Shown in pieces: positions 41,915 to 51,392 of a stretch of DNA of 64,000 nucleotides. Position 1 is the stretch's first letter; each line of letters begins with the position of its first letter. The stretch is from assembly GCF_016107395.1 (NCBI RefSeq), contig NZ_JAAIKO010000016.1, positions 84,052-148,051 of the forward strand. Direction: 5' to 3'. Both the position numbers and the translations under genes were made by a program. The notes under the pieces were generated by a model. It was not told the DNA's origin. It searched no databases and saw only the letters and a program-made list of their open reading frames with translations. Source of the DNA: Streptomyces fildesensis (lineage in GTDB: Bacteria > Actinomycetota > Actinomycetes > Streptomycetales > Streptomycetaceae).

Positions 41915-43270
41915 TCAGCTGGTGGCGCGGAGCAGGGTGACGTGGTCACCGCCTCCGGCGGCGCCGCCGTACTGGTTGACGAGCCGGGGGGCGGCACCGG
42001 GTGCGGGGGTGCGGTCCTGTCCGGTGCGGGCATCGAGGGCCACATCGGTGGCCTGGGCAGTAGTGCCGTAGACGGTGCCGTGCCAGGCGCCGGTGGCGTC
42101 GTGGAGCACGCGGGTGCCGGAGGCCCCGGTGCGGGGGATCTTCCACAGTTGGCGGGTGGTGGCGGTGTCGTACCCGGCGATCCAGCCGCCTTCGGTATTG
42201 GACGCGGTGCATACGGTGACCGACCGCTGGTCGTAGACGCAGGAGCCGGCACTGGTGAAGTAGGCGTCGGAGCCGGGAAGGGCGGCGCGCTTGCCGCCGG
42301 CGAGGGTCAGGAGGAATTCGGGTTCCCGCTCGTCATGGTCGTTGGCCCGCGCGACCAGCACCCGGCCGGGCCCGAAGGCGGACATCTGCGCCTCTTCCCC
42401 GCCGCCGAAGCCGTCCCAGGACCAGCGCTGGGTACCGGTGGAGCTGTCACGGGCACTGACGCCCAGGTCTGTCGCGCCCGCCCAGGTTCCGCTCGCGGAA
42501 GCGAACCCGACGGCGGTTTGGTCCTCGACGTGCGCGGCGGCGAAGTTCTTCTGCTTCCAGCGGACCGTGCGTTCGCTGATCCCGATTCCGTAGGTGATCG
42601 GGACACCTCCCGCCCGCACGACGACCACCACGGTGCCGGTGTCAGCTCCGGCTACTTCCGCGGTGGGCGCGCCGGCACCCGAGCTGCGGAATCCGTCGGG
42701 CAGGTCGGTGTCGGCCAGTGGCCAGGTGGCCGACCAGGTGGTGCGGGCGGTCGACGCGTCCAGGGCCAGTACCTCGACGGCCAGCGTGCTCGTCTGGGTT
42801 CCGGTGACGGGTGGCAGGGTGATGAAGGCGCCGACAGCGGCGGTGGCCGACCCGATACGGATCAGGGAGGGGGCTCCGGTGGCTCGCCCGGTTCCCTGTT
42901 GGGTTTGGGGCTGCTCGTTCTTCGGCCGGATGTGGCCGGCGTCCGCCCCGTCATTGATCCTGACCGCGTCCAGGGCGTCCGGTGCGAGGGAGTACGCGTA
43001 GGGGCCGGCCAGCATGATGTTCCCGATGCCCCGCTCACTGAGGGAGTTGCGCGTGACCTCCTCGAAGGTCCGGGGCGGATCGAAGACCGCGGCCTGCGGT
43101 TGCGCCGTGGTGGTGTGGGTGGCGGGCCGGGAGGTTGCCGGGGCCGGGGACGGCTTACCGCCGTCGCTGCTGCTACCGCATCCGGACAGTCCCAGCAGGC
43201 AGCAGACAACGCCGGGAAGCACCAGGGCGCGTAGGGCCCTTCGCGCCGGTGACAAGGATGCTGCGGCCAT
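41915..43270 (-). CDS. lipoprotein with PQQ-like beta-propeller
   Basis: A 451-residue lipoprotein: signal peptide with lipobox LLGLSGC (Cys about residue 26) followed by a Ser/Thr/Pro linker and a repeat-rich beta-propeller with PQQ-type blades (VLALDASTARTTWSA, LGVSARDSSTGTQRWSW, AGYDTATTRQLWKI). Such proteins act as scaffolds or sensors on the cell surface. The ATG at 43270 is set by the signal peptide. It abuts the amidohydrolase remnant downstream. Confidence 0.75.
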   Translation of the reverse strand: MAAASLSPARRALRALVLPGVVCCLLGLSGCGSSSDGGKPSPAPATSRPATHTTTAQPQAAVFDPPRTFEEVTRNSLSERGIGNIMLAGPYAYSLAPDALDAVRINDGADAGHIRPKNEQPQTQQGTGRATGAPSLIRIGSATAAVGAFITLPPVTGTQTSTLAVEVLALDASTARTTWSATWPLADTDLPDGFRSSGAGAPTAEVAGADTGTVVVVVRAGGVPITYGIGISERTVRWKQKNFAAAHVEDQTAVGFASASGTWAGATDLGVSARDSSTGTQRWSWDGFGGGEEAQMSAFGPGRVLVARANDHDEREPEFLLTLAGGKRAALPGSDAYFTSAGSCVYDQRSVTVCTASNTEGGWIAGYDTATTRQLWKIPRTGASGTRVLHDATGAWHGTVYGTTAQATDVALDARTGQDRTPAPGAAPRLVNQYGGAAGGGDHVTLLRATS

Positions 43271-43291
43271 TGCTGCCTCCGTGAGTGGACG

Positions 43292-43477
43292 GTGGTGGCC
43301 CGGCAGGCAGCCCGACAGGCCGTGATCGTGGTGGTGTCCGGGCGATCGGTGCTGCGAGCCGTTGGCAAAGAAGCCATCAACACCCTCGACGGCTACTACG
43401 GCGACCGCGTCACCGACCACCAGGAGCCGCAGCCAGCACCGGACTTGCACAAAGACAAGGCATTCCCGGGTCAGTAA
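43292..43477 (+). other. possible small ORF divergent from the lipoprotein gene
   Basis: 61 codons including VIVVVSGRSVLRAVGKEAIN and YYGDRVTDHQEP, not obviously a shadow. No ribosome site. It may be a small gene or a fragment. Confidence 0.25.
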
Positions 43478-43559
43478 CCGGTGGCCGGGGTGGCTCTGGC
43501 GCTGCTTGAATGCGGCGGGCCGGTCAGGGGCCGGTGACGCGACACCTTGGGGGCCATCC

Positions 43560-44282
43560 ATGTCTGATTCGGCGGATCTTGTGTGTTTCCGTTGCAAGCT
43601 CGTGCTCACGATCGGGATGTTCTGGCGAAGTGCTGAGCCGCGTCGGCTCTTCCTCCCCGGGAGGTTGTGTCAGGACGACATCCCCATCACCCAGGCAGTG
43701 TGGAAGTTTCTCGCTGAACATGTCTACCACCCCGTCGAGTTGCTGGGGGAGGGCGACGAGGACCGGTGGATTACGATCAACCGGGACTTCACCAGCATCG
43801 ACGACGACGCCGTGGGGAACCCCACGCTCGCCCAGTACATCGGGCACTGGCCGGGCCGCGCCCTGGCCCAGCATCCACGGCCGATGGCCGAGGCCGTCGC
43901 GCTGGCCGTGCTCCCACAGGGTTCGCGCGCGCTACGGCAGCAGAGCCTCGCCCCGGCCGATATCGGCGTGGTCCGGGCGCTGTACCGGTCGACCCGCTGG
44001 CCCGAGGACCCCAGCGACGAGGTGGACGACGCCGCCCTCACCGAGCGACTGGCGAAGCTGCGAACGGGCCTGGACGCACTGCGAGACGCCGCGCGCAGCG
44101 GCGTCCCCGACCTTGCGCGGCCAATGGAGGAGTGCGTACGGATCCTCGCCCCGGCCCACGAATTCACGCACGCAATCCTGAACCAGGACCGGGACGCATA
44201 CGCGCCTCCCGCCCTGTTCGACGCCGAAAGGGCGCTCGGCCTGATCCACGACTGGGCCTGGAGCGTCGGCCCGGACGAGTAG
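43560..44282 (+). CDS. hypothetical protein with N-terminal Cys pair
   Basis: A 240-residue soluble protein that I do not recognise. It begins with a CFRC pair and a further Cys (GRLCQDD), then a helical body (LTERLAKLRTGLDALRDAAR) and ends AWSVGPDE. A GGGGG stretch 5 bases upstream supports the ATG. Stand-alone. Confidence 0.6.
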   Translation: MSDSADLVCFRCKLVLTIGMFWRSAEPRRLFLPGRLCQDDIPITQAVWKFLAEHVYHPVELLGEGDEDRWITINRDFTSIDDDAVGNPTLAQYIGHWPGRALAQHPRPMAEAVALAVLPQGSRALRQQSLAPADIGVVRALYRSTRWPEDPSDEVDDAALTERLAKLRTGLDALRDAARSGVPDLARPMEECVRILAPAHEFTHAILNQDRDAYAPPALFDAERALGLIHDWAWSVGPDE

Positions 44283-44409
44283 CCACTACGCGACGACCTG
44301 GGGCAACAGTGCGGCGGCCGACCCCGTGAACAGCTCTGGGCTGCGGGCCGCCCATCGATTTCGTCCCTTGCGGACGAACAGTCTGTGGAACCGGTACACG
44401 AGGGCTGGG

Positions 44410-44985
44410 TCAGTGCCAGGAAGGACTGCAGTAGAGGATCACGTCGGTCATGTCCCACAGGCAGGCTCGCGTTTTGAAGGGCGGACCGTCGAAGATCGCG
44501 TCGGACCATCTGAGCTCATTGGTGACGACGCTCAGCCGACCGTCCCAATGGGTGCCGCCATCCCAAGTGCGGTCCATGTAGACCTCGTAGTAGTGCTGGG
44601 AGATTCCCTGGGTGAAGGCCCACTCGTGGTGGTCGGAGCCCAGTGCCGTGCCGAGTTTGAACCAGCCCGGACCCGCCGTCCATGCCTTGCACCAGTACAG
44701 GCCCGCGTCGCCGCAGCCGGAGGCGAGGCCGCTTCGCTCCTTCGCGATGATCGGGTTGGCCCAGGAGCCTGGCTTCGCCTTCGGGTTGTACGTGATGCGG
44801 CTCCCGGGACGGGGCGCGGAAGTGTTCGGCGGCGCGGATGTCGGCGCGGATGCCACGGTGCTGACAGGGCTCTTGCTGACGGGATTCGCCGGTGTAGTGG
44901 CGCTCGCTGTCCCGACGAGGGAACCGAGTGCCAGCGACGCGGTAGCGACGGACATGAGAGTTCTGCGCCATGCCTTCATGCTCAC
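44410..44985 (-). CDS. secreted hypothetical protein
   Basis: A 191-residue protein with signal peptide (AWRRTLMSVATASLALGSLVG, cleavage after ASA), a Ser/Pro/Thr linker, and a compact domain with four Cys and many Trp (ASGCGDAGLYWCKAW, RACLWDMTDVILYC). Probably two disulphides. Family unknown. Start GTG at 44985 or ATG at 44979. Confidence 0.65.
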   Translation of the reverse strand: MSMKAWRRTLMSVATASLALGSLVGTASATTPANPVSKSPVSTVASAPTSAPPNTSAPRPGSRITYNPKAKPGSWANPIIAKERSGLASGCGDAGLYWCKAWTAGPGWFKLGTALGSDHHEWAFTQGISQHYYEVYMDRTWDGGTHWDGRLSVVTNELRWSDAIFDGPPFKTRACLWDMTDVILYCSPSWH

Positions 44986-45208
44986 CTGTGCTTTCGTCGT
45001 GGCCCCGGCCGCGTTCGGTGCCGGGGCGGTTGGCCTGCCCCGGACGGAGAATGTTGAGGGGCGCTGTCAGGTGTTTCGCTTCTCTCCAGTGTTTCCCGGC
45101 GTGCCGCGGCCGTCATTGGCCGCCTGCGCAGGAAGCGTTGACCGTCTGCGCAGGCCGGACTCCGGACGCCGACGGGCGGCACGGGTCCGACTCGTCGGCG
45201 GCTCGGGG

Positions 45209-46240
45209 TCAGCTTCCACCGCTGCCAACGGCCGGATCCTGGAGATCCGCGCGGCGCGCGGCGTTGGCGCGCAGCGTGGTATTGCGATGTTCTCCGGGTG
45301 TCAGGCCGTACGCCGTACGGAATGCGCGGCTGAACGCCGCCGCGTCGACGAAGCCCCATCTCGCCGCGACGGCGCGCACGGGCAGGAAGCGGAGGGCGGG
45401 TGCGACAAGGTCGGCGTGGCACCGTTCGAGCCGTCGCCGCCGAATACTTGCGGACACCGTCTCCGGCCGACTGCGGAAGAGGTGGTGCAGGAGCCGCACG
45501 GAGATGTTGTGCCGCGCGGCCACGGCGCCCAGGCTGAGTTGTGGGTCGGCGAGGTTGTCGTCGATGAAGGTGTCGATGGCGGAGAGCAGGAGCTGGTGCC
45601 GCGTCTCCACGGGGAGCCGCTCCTGTGCGCCGATCCGCTCGGCCAGAAAGCCCGTCGCCAGGTCAATGCCTATCGCTCCGAGGCGTTTGCTGCTCGACTC
45701 GTCCAGGGCGGATGCCTCCTGGACGACGGATTGCAGGTACTGGGCGAGAACCCGGCCCATCCCTGACGCTGCGGGCATCCTGCGGGCGAACAGCTCTCCG
45801 ACCCTTCTCTGCGGGAGGGGGACGAGTGCTTGGGGCAGGTGCAGGATCAGAGCGCGAGACACGCCGCCCTCGGGGCTCCCCATGGCATGACCGCTGTAGG
45901 GGCGGGACGAGGTCCACATCGCGAAGTCACCCGCAGACAGGTGCGTTTCGCCACGATCCTGGGTGACGCGCATCGCGCCCTCCAGGATCAGCGTGAGTTC
46001 GAGAGTCTGCGGGTCGGAGCGCCGGACGAGTTGCGCGGGCCGTTGCGACTTCAGCGGGGAGAACGTCATCGTGGTCACTTGGGCAGCGCCGAGCGTCAGG
46101 AATCCGGCGTGACCGGCGAAGTCCGGACCGCAGTCGCTGCTGATCCGCGTCGGCGCCACGCCCTGTCCCACGACCTCACGCCACCATTCGAACCTGTGCT
46201 CCGGTGGCAGACCGGCCGTGTCAATCTCCGCATAGGCCAT
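45209..46240 (-). CDS. AraC-family regulator
   Basis: A 343-residue regulator: N-terminal AraC-binding-like cupin domain (about 10-200, LILEGAMRVTQDRGET) and C-terminal double HTH (LGAVAARHNISVRLLHHLFR and VRAVAARWGFVDAAAFSRAFRTAYGLTP). It matches the AraC/NikR-like 'cupin_6' regulators that often act on stress or catabolic genes. Its target is not clear; the upstream region is a degraded IS area. Confidence 0.88.
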   Translation of the reverse strand: MAYAEIDTAGLPPEHRFEWWREVVGQGVAPTRISSDCGPDFAGHAGFLTLGAAQVTTMTFSPLKSQRPAQLVRRSDPQTLELTLILEGAMRVTQDRGETHLSAGDFAMWTSSRPYSGHAMGSPEGGVSRALILHLPQALVPLPQRRVGELFARRMPAASGMGRVLAQYLQSVVQEASALDESSSKRLGAIGIDLATGFLAERIGAQERLPVETRHQLLLSAIDTFIDDNLADPQLSLGAVAARHNISVRLLHHLFRSRPETVSASIRRRRLERCHADLVAPALRFLPVRAVAARWGFVDAAAFSRAFRTAYGLTPGEHRNTTLRANAARRADLQDPAVGSGGS

Positions 46241-46515
46241 GTCGTCCTCGTCTCGGTGATCGTCCCTGCCGCATCAGCTTGCGACCACGCGGGAATGGCA
46301 CCACGGCCACAGTGGCTCCTTGGCCGAACTCGCTCCCCTTTTCGGCCGGATGGGATCACGGAGCCATCCCGGTGCCGCGCCCACCGGCGGTTGCGGTCGA
46401 ACACGACGAACGGACCCCGCCTTCTCGCCGCCGCCTGAAAACCGTCGGCCACCTCTGACGCCGCCGCCGAAATCGCGCCGGCCGAGACTGGTTGAGGCAG
46501 TTCAGGCCCGCGGTT

Positions 46516-46640
46516 GAGATGGTCGTTCTTCACCCAGCGTCGGGTGATGTTCGACTTCTTGCCCGATGTGCAGGTGACGGGACAGCAACCTGCGTAGGCG
46601 CTGAGGCCGCGGGCATCGGCAGGGTCTGTCCCTGGCAAGT
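46516..46640 (-). mobile_element. IS110-family transposase fragment
   Basis: About 40 residues, ADARGLSAYAGCCPVTCTSGKK and RRWVKNDHLN, match the C-terminal transposase_20 region of IS110 elements (DARGL-AYAG-PVT-SGK). No ends or rest of the gene remain. Confidence 0.7.
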
Positions 46641-46702
46641 CGCGCTGCCATCCCGGAGGAAAATGACCGACCGCTCGGTGATCCCTGCGGCACAATCACC
46701 GG

Positions 46703-47824
46703 ATGACCGGCAACCGGATCACCTATCGCACCGCGGACGGCGTCCGCATACCCGGCACTTGGCGACACGCCTTCATCTGCAACGGCGGGACCTACTTCCT
46801 CACTGACCTGTTCATCTACGCCGACGGGCTCATCGACTGCTGGGGCCTGGTCACCGTCGAGGAGTTCCAGGACAAGCTCCGGAGCGGCTGGGTGGCCACC
46901 GGCATCCCCGACGGTGCCGAGGCATCCGCGCACGATCTGGGCGGGTGGAAGATCAGCCAGCCACGCACCTGGCTCACTCCCGAACTGGTGGTTGCCGAAG
47001 TAGGGGACACCATCGACCAGCTGAACGGGCGTCCGGACTCGACTGGCCGTTGCCTCGCCGCTGTCGACACCTTCCTTGCCGACCGAACAGAGGAGAACCG
47101 GGCCGGAGCCCGCGCCGCGTTCCTGTCCATCCCGGTGTCGTTGCGCCGCTACGCGCTGGGTGACATGGACTTGAAGGACTGGCCGCTGCGGGTCCTGGTG
47201 GCCGGCCCCGGCGGTGAGACCTATATCCCGCTCGATCAGCCGATCACACAGGAGGACTACGACTCAGCCGTCGCCTACTTCGAGGACCGGGCCCGGTGGA
47301 TCGCCGAACGGCCCACGCGAGTCCCTGCGGACGGACCGGTAGCTTCGCACGCTCCGGCACTGAAGCTCTACCACTCGTATCCGAACAAACCGGTGGCCGA
47401 CCCGGGGAGGCAGGCCCTTCGCAACGACTACCCTGCCTCGATCGTCGTAGGGGAGATCAGTTACCTCTCCGTCGCCCATGCCTATTGGGCTCTGTCAGTC
47501 GCCCAACCCGAAGCCCGAGCCATGATCGTGACGGCGGACACCTTCTCCACAGCTCGCAAGCTCGCGACCGCGGCACCGCGCCGAGAGGGTTGGGAGCAAG
47601 CACGGACCGCCGTCATGACCAGCCTGCTGCGCGCCAAGTACGACCAGCATCCCGACCTTGCCGAGATCCTCCTGGCAACGGACGACACAACCGTGATCTA
47701 CGACGACGCGGACTCGGCATTCTGGGGCGACAACGCCGGCCAGGGCCGCAACTGGACGGGCCGCCTCCTCGAACTCGTCCGCTCCGAACTGCATGCGCGG
47801 CGGACCGGAATCTCGGGACTGTGA
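46703..47824 (+). CDS. NADAR-domain protein with N-terminal extension
   Basis: A 373-residue protein. The C-terminal ~150 residues match the NADAR (YbiA/RibX-like) fold: YLSVAHAYWALSVAQ, TARKLATAAPRREGWEQAR, VMTSLLRAKYDQHPDLAEILLAT and AFWGDNAGQGRNWTGRLL. NADAR domains remove ADP-ribose or act on NAD-derived metabolites and occur in toxin-antitoxin and phage-conflict settings. The N-terminal 220 residues hold a beta-rich domain (ADGVRIPGTWRHAFIC) and a helical domain, of unknown role. It may serve in ADP-ribose or riboflavin-intermediate damage control. The ATG at 46703 follows an IS110 scrap. Confidence 0.75.
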   Translation: MTGNRITYRTADGVRIPGTWRHAFICNGGTYFLTDLFIYADGLIDCWGLVTVEEFQDKLRSGWVATGIPDGAEASAHDLGGWKISQPRTWLTPELVVAEVGDTIDQLNGRPDSTGRCLAAVDTFLADRTEENRAGARAAFLSIPVSLRRYALGDMDLKDWPLRVLVAGPGGETYIPLDQPITQEDYDSAVAYFEDRARWIAERPTRVPADGPVASHAPALKLYHSYPNKPVADPGRQALRNDYPASIVVGEISYLSVAHAYWALSVAQPEARAMIVTADTFSTARKLATAAPRREGWEQARTAVMTSLLRAKYDQHPDLAEILLATDDTTVIYDDADSAFWGDNAGQGRNWTGRLLELVRSELHARRTGISGL

Positions 47825-47964
47825 CCGGAGTGCGCTGCTTACGCTCCCAGTCCCCGTGACAGGCGCCGTGGTACGGCTCATCAAGGGCAGACGGCACTGG
47901 TGATGGCGGTGGCGGGCGACGGAAGATGACGCGCGCTCCCTCGTCGTCCTGAACTCCCGGCGCC

Positions 47965-48657
47965 TCAGCGGTCGCCGCCGTACGCCGCCGCGATCTCTTG
48001 CGGTGTCGCCCAGCGGCTGTAGGTCGGTGACTGGGGCCAACCTTCGGGGGAGTCCTGCCACTCCTCCTGGCGGCCGTAGGGCAGAAGGTCGACGAGGGCG
48101 AACAGGTAGCTCAGCTGCTCGGTGCCGCGGCCGTCGGTGTGCCAGGTGCGGTAGACCGTGTCACCGTCGCGCAGGAACACGTTGACCGCGAACCCGCCGT
48201 TGGGCGGGGCACCGATATCGCTGCCGAACGTGCTGTTCGCCGTTGAGTACCACGTCATGGTGTTACCCACCTTGCGCCGGTAGGCGAGCGCCTCGTCGAT
48301 CGGACCCTGGGTGACGATCACGAACCGGGCGTCGAACTTCTCGACGCCCGCGAGCCGGGTGAACTGGGAGGTGAAGCCGGTGCAGCCCCCGCACTGCCAC
48401 TCAGCGCCCTCATGCCACATGTGGCTGTAGATGATCAGCTGCGGGTGATCGCCGAAGATCTCGGCGAGCCGGACGGGGCCCTCCTCCCCCTCCAGCACGT
48501 AGTTGGGCATCTCCACCATCGGCAGCCGGCGGCGTTGGGCCGCGATGGCGTCGAGCTCGCGGGTGGCGGCCTTCTCCCGCACGCGCAGAGCGGCCAGCTC
48601 CTTCTCCCAAGCGGAGGCGTCGACGACAGGGGGCAAGGCGTTGTTGCTGGTGGACAT
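47965..48657 (-). CDS. DUF899 thioredoxin-like protein
   Basis: A 230-residue DUF899-family protein with WQCGGCTGFTSQ (thioredoxin-like Cys pair), LRVREKAATRELDAIAAQRR at the start and GTEQLSYLFALVDLLPYGRQ near the end. Cytoplasmic, of thioredoxin-like fold, function unknown. The GGAGGAACC site fixes the ATG at 48657. Confidence 0.88.
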   Translation of the reverse strand: MSTSNNALPPVVDASAWEKELAALRVREKAATRELDAIAAQRRRLPMVEMPNYVLEGEEGPVRLAEIFGDHPQLIIYSHMWHEGAEWQCGGCTGFTSQFTRLAGVEKFDARFVIVTQGPIDEALAYRRKVGNTMTWYSTANSTFGSDIGAPPNGGFAVNVFLRDGDTVYRTWHTDGRGTEQLSYLFALVDLLPYGRQEEWQDSPEGWPQSPTYSRWATPQEIAAAYGGDR

Positions 48658-49077
48658 GGTTCCTCCGAGCGGTCGGGTGCCCTTCTGGAAGTACCGACTC
48701 CCCGTCCGGCCAAAACTCATCGGTCGCCCCTCGACGCTTTGACCCGCCGGGACCCTGGCACCACCACCGGACGACGAACCGACCAGTCGCCCGTCGGTTC
48801 GTCGTCCGAAGATCTGCTCATTCGCCTGGAGTGGGCCCGGGACCTGGTGGCAGCAGCCCTGAGCGAGGTCAGCGCCACCGCGGCCCGCGAGCGGCACCCG
48901 AATCCCTCCGACTAGAGACCACTGTCCCCCCGCCCCTGCCGCCGCGGCACCTGTGGAGCTGCCTGCGGGATGCTCCTTTCGACCGGGACAGGTTCTCCTA
49001 GGACCCCGCACACCCCGCCCTGGCGACTGCGTGCTGGGACCTTTTCACAGCTGTGAGGGGGTGTCGTGGTGGACCGG
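48658..49077. other. intergenic with a 12-base palindrome, no gene recognised
   Basis: Between the DUF899 and reductase genes. A perfect palindrome TCACAGCTGTGA lies at 49045-49056. Plus-strand open frame (ending RERHPNPSD at 48915) has no start or resemblance. Confidence 0.4.
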
Positions 49078-49722
49078 TCACTTGCGCCAGAACAGGTGGT
49101 GCGTCACCCCGCTCGGGCTGGGAACGACCTCCAGGTGGAACCGGTCGAGCAGTTCATCGGGGGAGTCCCAGAGTCGTACTCCGGACCCGAGCTTCACCGG
49201 TGAGACAGCCACGTGCAGGGTGTCGACGAGGTCGGCGTCGAGGAACTGCCGGATGGTGGTGGCCCCGCCGCCGAGTCGGACGTCCTTGCCCTGCGCCGCC
49301 TCACGGGCCTGTTCGAGGACCGTGGCAGGGTCGCCGTCGACGAAGTGGAACGTGGTGTCGGACAGGGTGAGCGAAGGACGCGTGTGGTGGGTCAGAACGA
49401 ATACCGGGGTGTGGAACGGCGGCTCGTCACCCCACCAGCCCTGCCACTCATGGTCCTGCCAGGGCCCGCGCTGGGGCCCGAACTTGTTGCGGCCCATGAT
49501 CTCGGCGCCGATGTTGCGGGGGAAGTCCCGCGTGAAGTAGTCGTCCAGGCCCCGGCTCCCCCCGGGGTCGGTGCGCATGGGCCAGCTCGCCGTGGCACCG
49601 GCCCATGCGAACAGCCTCCCGGGATCGACATGACCGAACGGCCTCTCGAGGGTCTGGTCCTCACCGGCACCGATCCCGTCACTCGAGACGCCGAAGTTCT
49701 GGACTCTCAAGAGCTGCGCCAT
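49078..49722 (-). CDS. dihydrofolate reductase-like (RibD C-terminal) protein
   Basis: A 214-residue protein of the RibD-C/DHFR-like family: VQNFGVSSDG at the start, HTPVFVLTHHTRP, LGGGATTIRQFLDADLVDTLHVAVSP and a final HHLFWRK. These NADPH-binding proteins are common and mostly unassigned. The AGGAGGAACC site supports the ATG at 49722. It sits next to a DUF899 gene on the same strand, 420 bases apart. Confidence 0.88.
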   Translation of the reverse strand: MAQLLRVQNFGVSSDGIGAGEDQTLERPFGHVDPGRLFAWAGATASWPMRTDPGGSRGLDDYFTRDFPRNIGAEIMGRNKFGPQRGPWQDHEWQGWWGDEPPFHTPVFVLTHHTRPSLTLSDTTFHFVDGDPATVLEQAREAAQGKDVRLGGGATTIRQFLDADLVDTLHVAVSPVKLGSGVRLWDSPDELLDRFHLEVVPSPSGVTHHLFWRK

Positions 49723-49959
49723 GGGTTCCTCCTGTGGTGGGGGCGATAACAGTGGTGGGACTCCCCGGGCCAAGCAAACTCATCGCTACGTTCGTGACCG
49801 GTCAGAAACTCTGCTCACCAGCGTACCGACCTGTGAGGTTTGTGCGGTTTGGGCAGGCTCACCGTCGTGAGGTGTGTCCCTGGTGGAGCCTTCCAAGGTC
49901 CACCTGGTCATCGAGGCTTGAGCAGGTGTTCTTCAACTCGCTTCCTTGGACTGTGTCCG

Positions 49960-50380
49960 GCTGGCGGGGAGCGGTTGATCCTTGTTCCGGAACGGGGTAC
50001 GCATGCTGCGATGGTGTGGTCGCGCGATGGGGACCAGGGTACCGTCCACGATGAGCACAGTGGCCCTTGCGAACCGCTTGCGGGCCGGAGCGCGAGTATC
50101 GGCCCGAGGTGGTCAATAGTGCGGTCCGCTGCCGATTTGGACACCCCGAACAGCTGGGCGAGCTGGCGTATCGTCAGGTTCGTGCGCCAGTAGGCCGTAA
50201 CCAGCAGTGCCCGGTCCTCCAGGGGAAGACTCCACGGCCGGCCCTTGCGGACCGCATCAGCACCCTTCCGCCGCGGCGCGGTCACCAGTCTGCCGAACAG
50301 GCGCGGGCTCAACCCGCCGAACGGCGCAGTCCAAGACGGCTCCGATACCGTGATCACACCAATCACAGCAAGATCGTCCC
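49960..50380 (-). mobile_element. decayed IS5-family transposase
   Basis: From 50370 the frame gives VITVSEPSWTAPFGGLSP, ADAVRKGRPWSLPLEDRALL and RTNLTIRQLAQLFGVSKSAADR, the N-terminal HTH region of actinobacterial IS5 (IS427-like) transposases. It then shifts phase: the catalytic strand LIVDGTLVP appears in another frame near 50040, and the remaining DDE region is scrambled. No inverted repeats were found. Non-functional. Confidence 0.75.
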
Positions 50381-50429
50381 ACCCTCGACCGGGCGCTTCA
50401 GGAGGCGGCCGGTCGCCCCTCTGAGGCAC

Positions 50430-51392
50430 TCAGCCCTCGAGCCCAATGACAACCTCGGGCAGGGCATGGGACTCGGGGACGCGGATACGCGCGCGGACGA
50501 GTGTCCGCATCATCCCCGCGCCTGCCACCACAGCGCAGAGATTCAGCACCATCGCGACGGTGGGGTTCTCCGGCGGCATGATATCGGCAGGATCGGCCAC
50601 CGCTACGTACAGCATGAGGGGTACCTTCCAGGCGCTCCATGCGAACAGTGAGCCCGATCCGACCCACCCGAACACCAGTGGGATCCAGCGCGGCAACCCG
50701 GCAGGACGCGCCCGGGCGACCGTCCAGACGGCAGCGGATCCGGCCAGGTCCCAGAATCCCCATACAGCGGCCAAGACGTAGCCGTCGGTGTTCCGCTCGG
50801 CCGGGTGGGTGATTCCCAGGGTGCCTCCGGCGGCCCAGTAGAGCCAGACCAGGCCGACCGCAGCGCCGACGACAGCCGCCCACGGCGGCGGCGTACGCGG
50901 ACCGTCACCGACGCGCCCGGCGAACGCATCCGGCCAGCGGCGCCGCAGATACGCCGGGACGGCGACAGCCAGTCCCAGCCCCATTCCCACGAAGCTGAAC
51001 TGGACGAGTAGGCCCTCCCAGACCGGCATGGCCGGGTCGTCACCGCCACCCTGCGAGTCACCGCCCACACTCAGGAAGGCATTGAAGAGAACGAAAGGCA
51101 GCACCGAGACGAGGAATCCCGACCCCACCCAGGAACAGAACGCGACGAGCACCCCCGGTATCCGCATCCCCCATGGCCGCACCAGCGCGAGGGCCAGAGC
51201 GATCCCGATCGCCGCCATACCGACCGTGACGATGTTGAGCACCACCCACTCCGCCAAACTGAAGCCATTACCGATCGGCAGCACCCCCACTAGGGAGCCG
51301 ACCACCCACGAGACTTTGATCAGCAAGTACGGCGACAGCGCCAGAGCCGCCGCATACGCCGCGTTCCGCCCGACCCGATCCCAGCGTTCCAC
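50430..51392 (-). CDS. polytopic membrane protein (about 8 helices)
   Basis: About 320 residues, highly hydrophobic, with around eight predicted membrane helices (AALALSPYLLIKVSWVVG, FSLAEWVVLNIVTVGMAAIG and others) and short loops. Family not recognised; transporter or enzyme motifs were not seen. The GTG start at 51392 is chosen for its GGAAGGGGAG site; more upstream sequence has no coding character. Confidence 0.65.
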   Translation of the reverse strand: MERWDRVGRNAAYAAALALSPYLLIKVSWVVGSLVGVLPIGNGFSLAEWVVLNIVTVGMAAIGIALALALVRPWGMRIPGVLVAFCSWVGSGFLVSVLPFVLFNAFLSVGGDSQGGGDDPAMPVWEGLLVQFSFVGMGLGLAVAVPAYLRRRWPDAFAGRVGDGPRTPPPWAAVVGAAVGLVWLYWAAGGTLGITHPAERNTDGYVLAAVWGFWDLAGSAAVWTVARARPAGLPRWIPLVFGWVGSGSLFAWSAWKVPLMLYVAVADPADIMPPENPTVAMVLNLCAVVAGAGMMRTLVRARIRVPESHALPEVVIGLEG

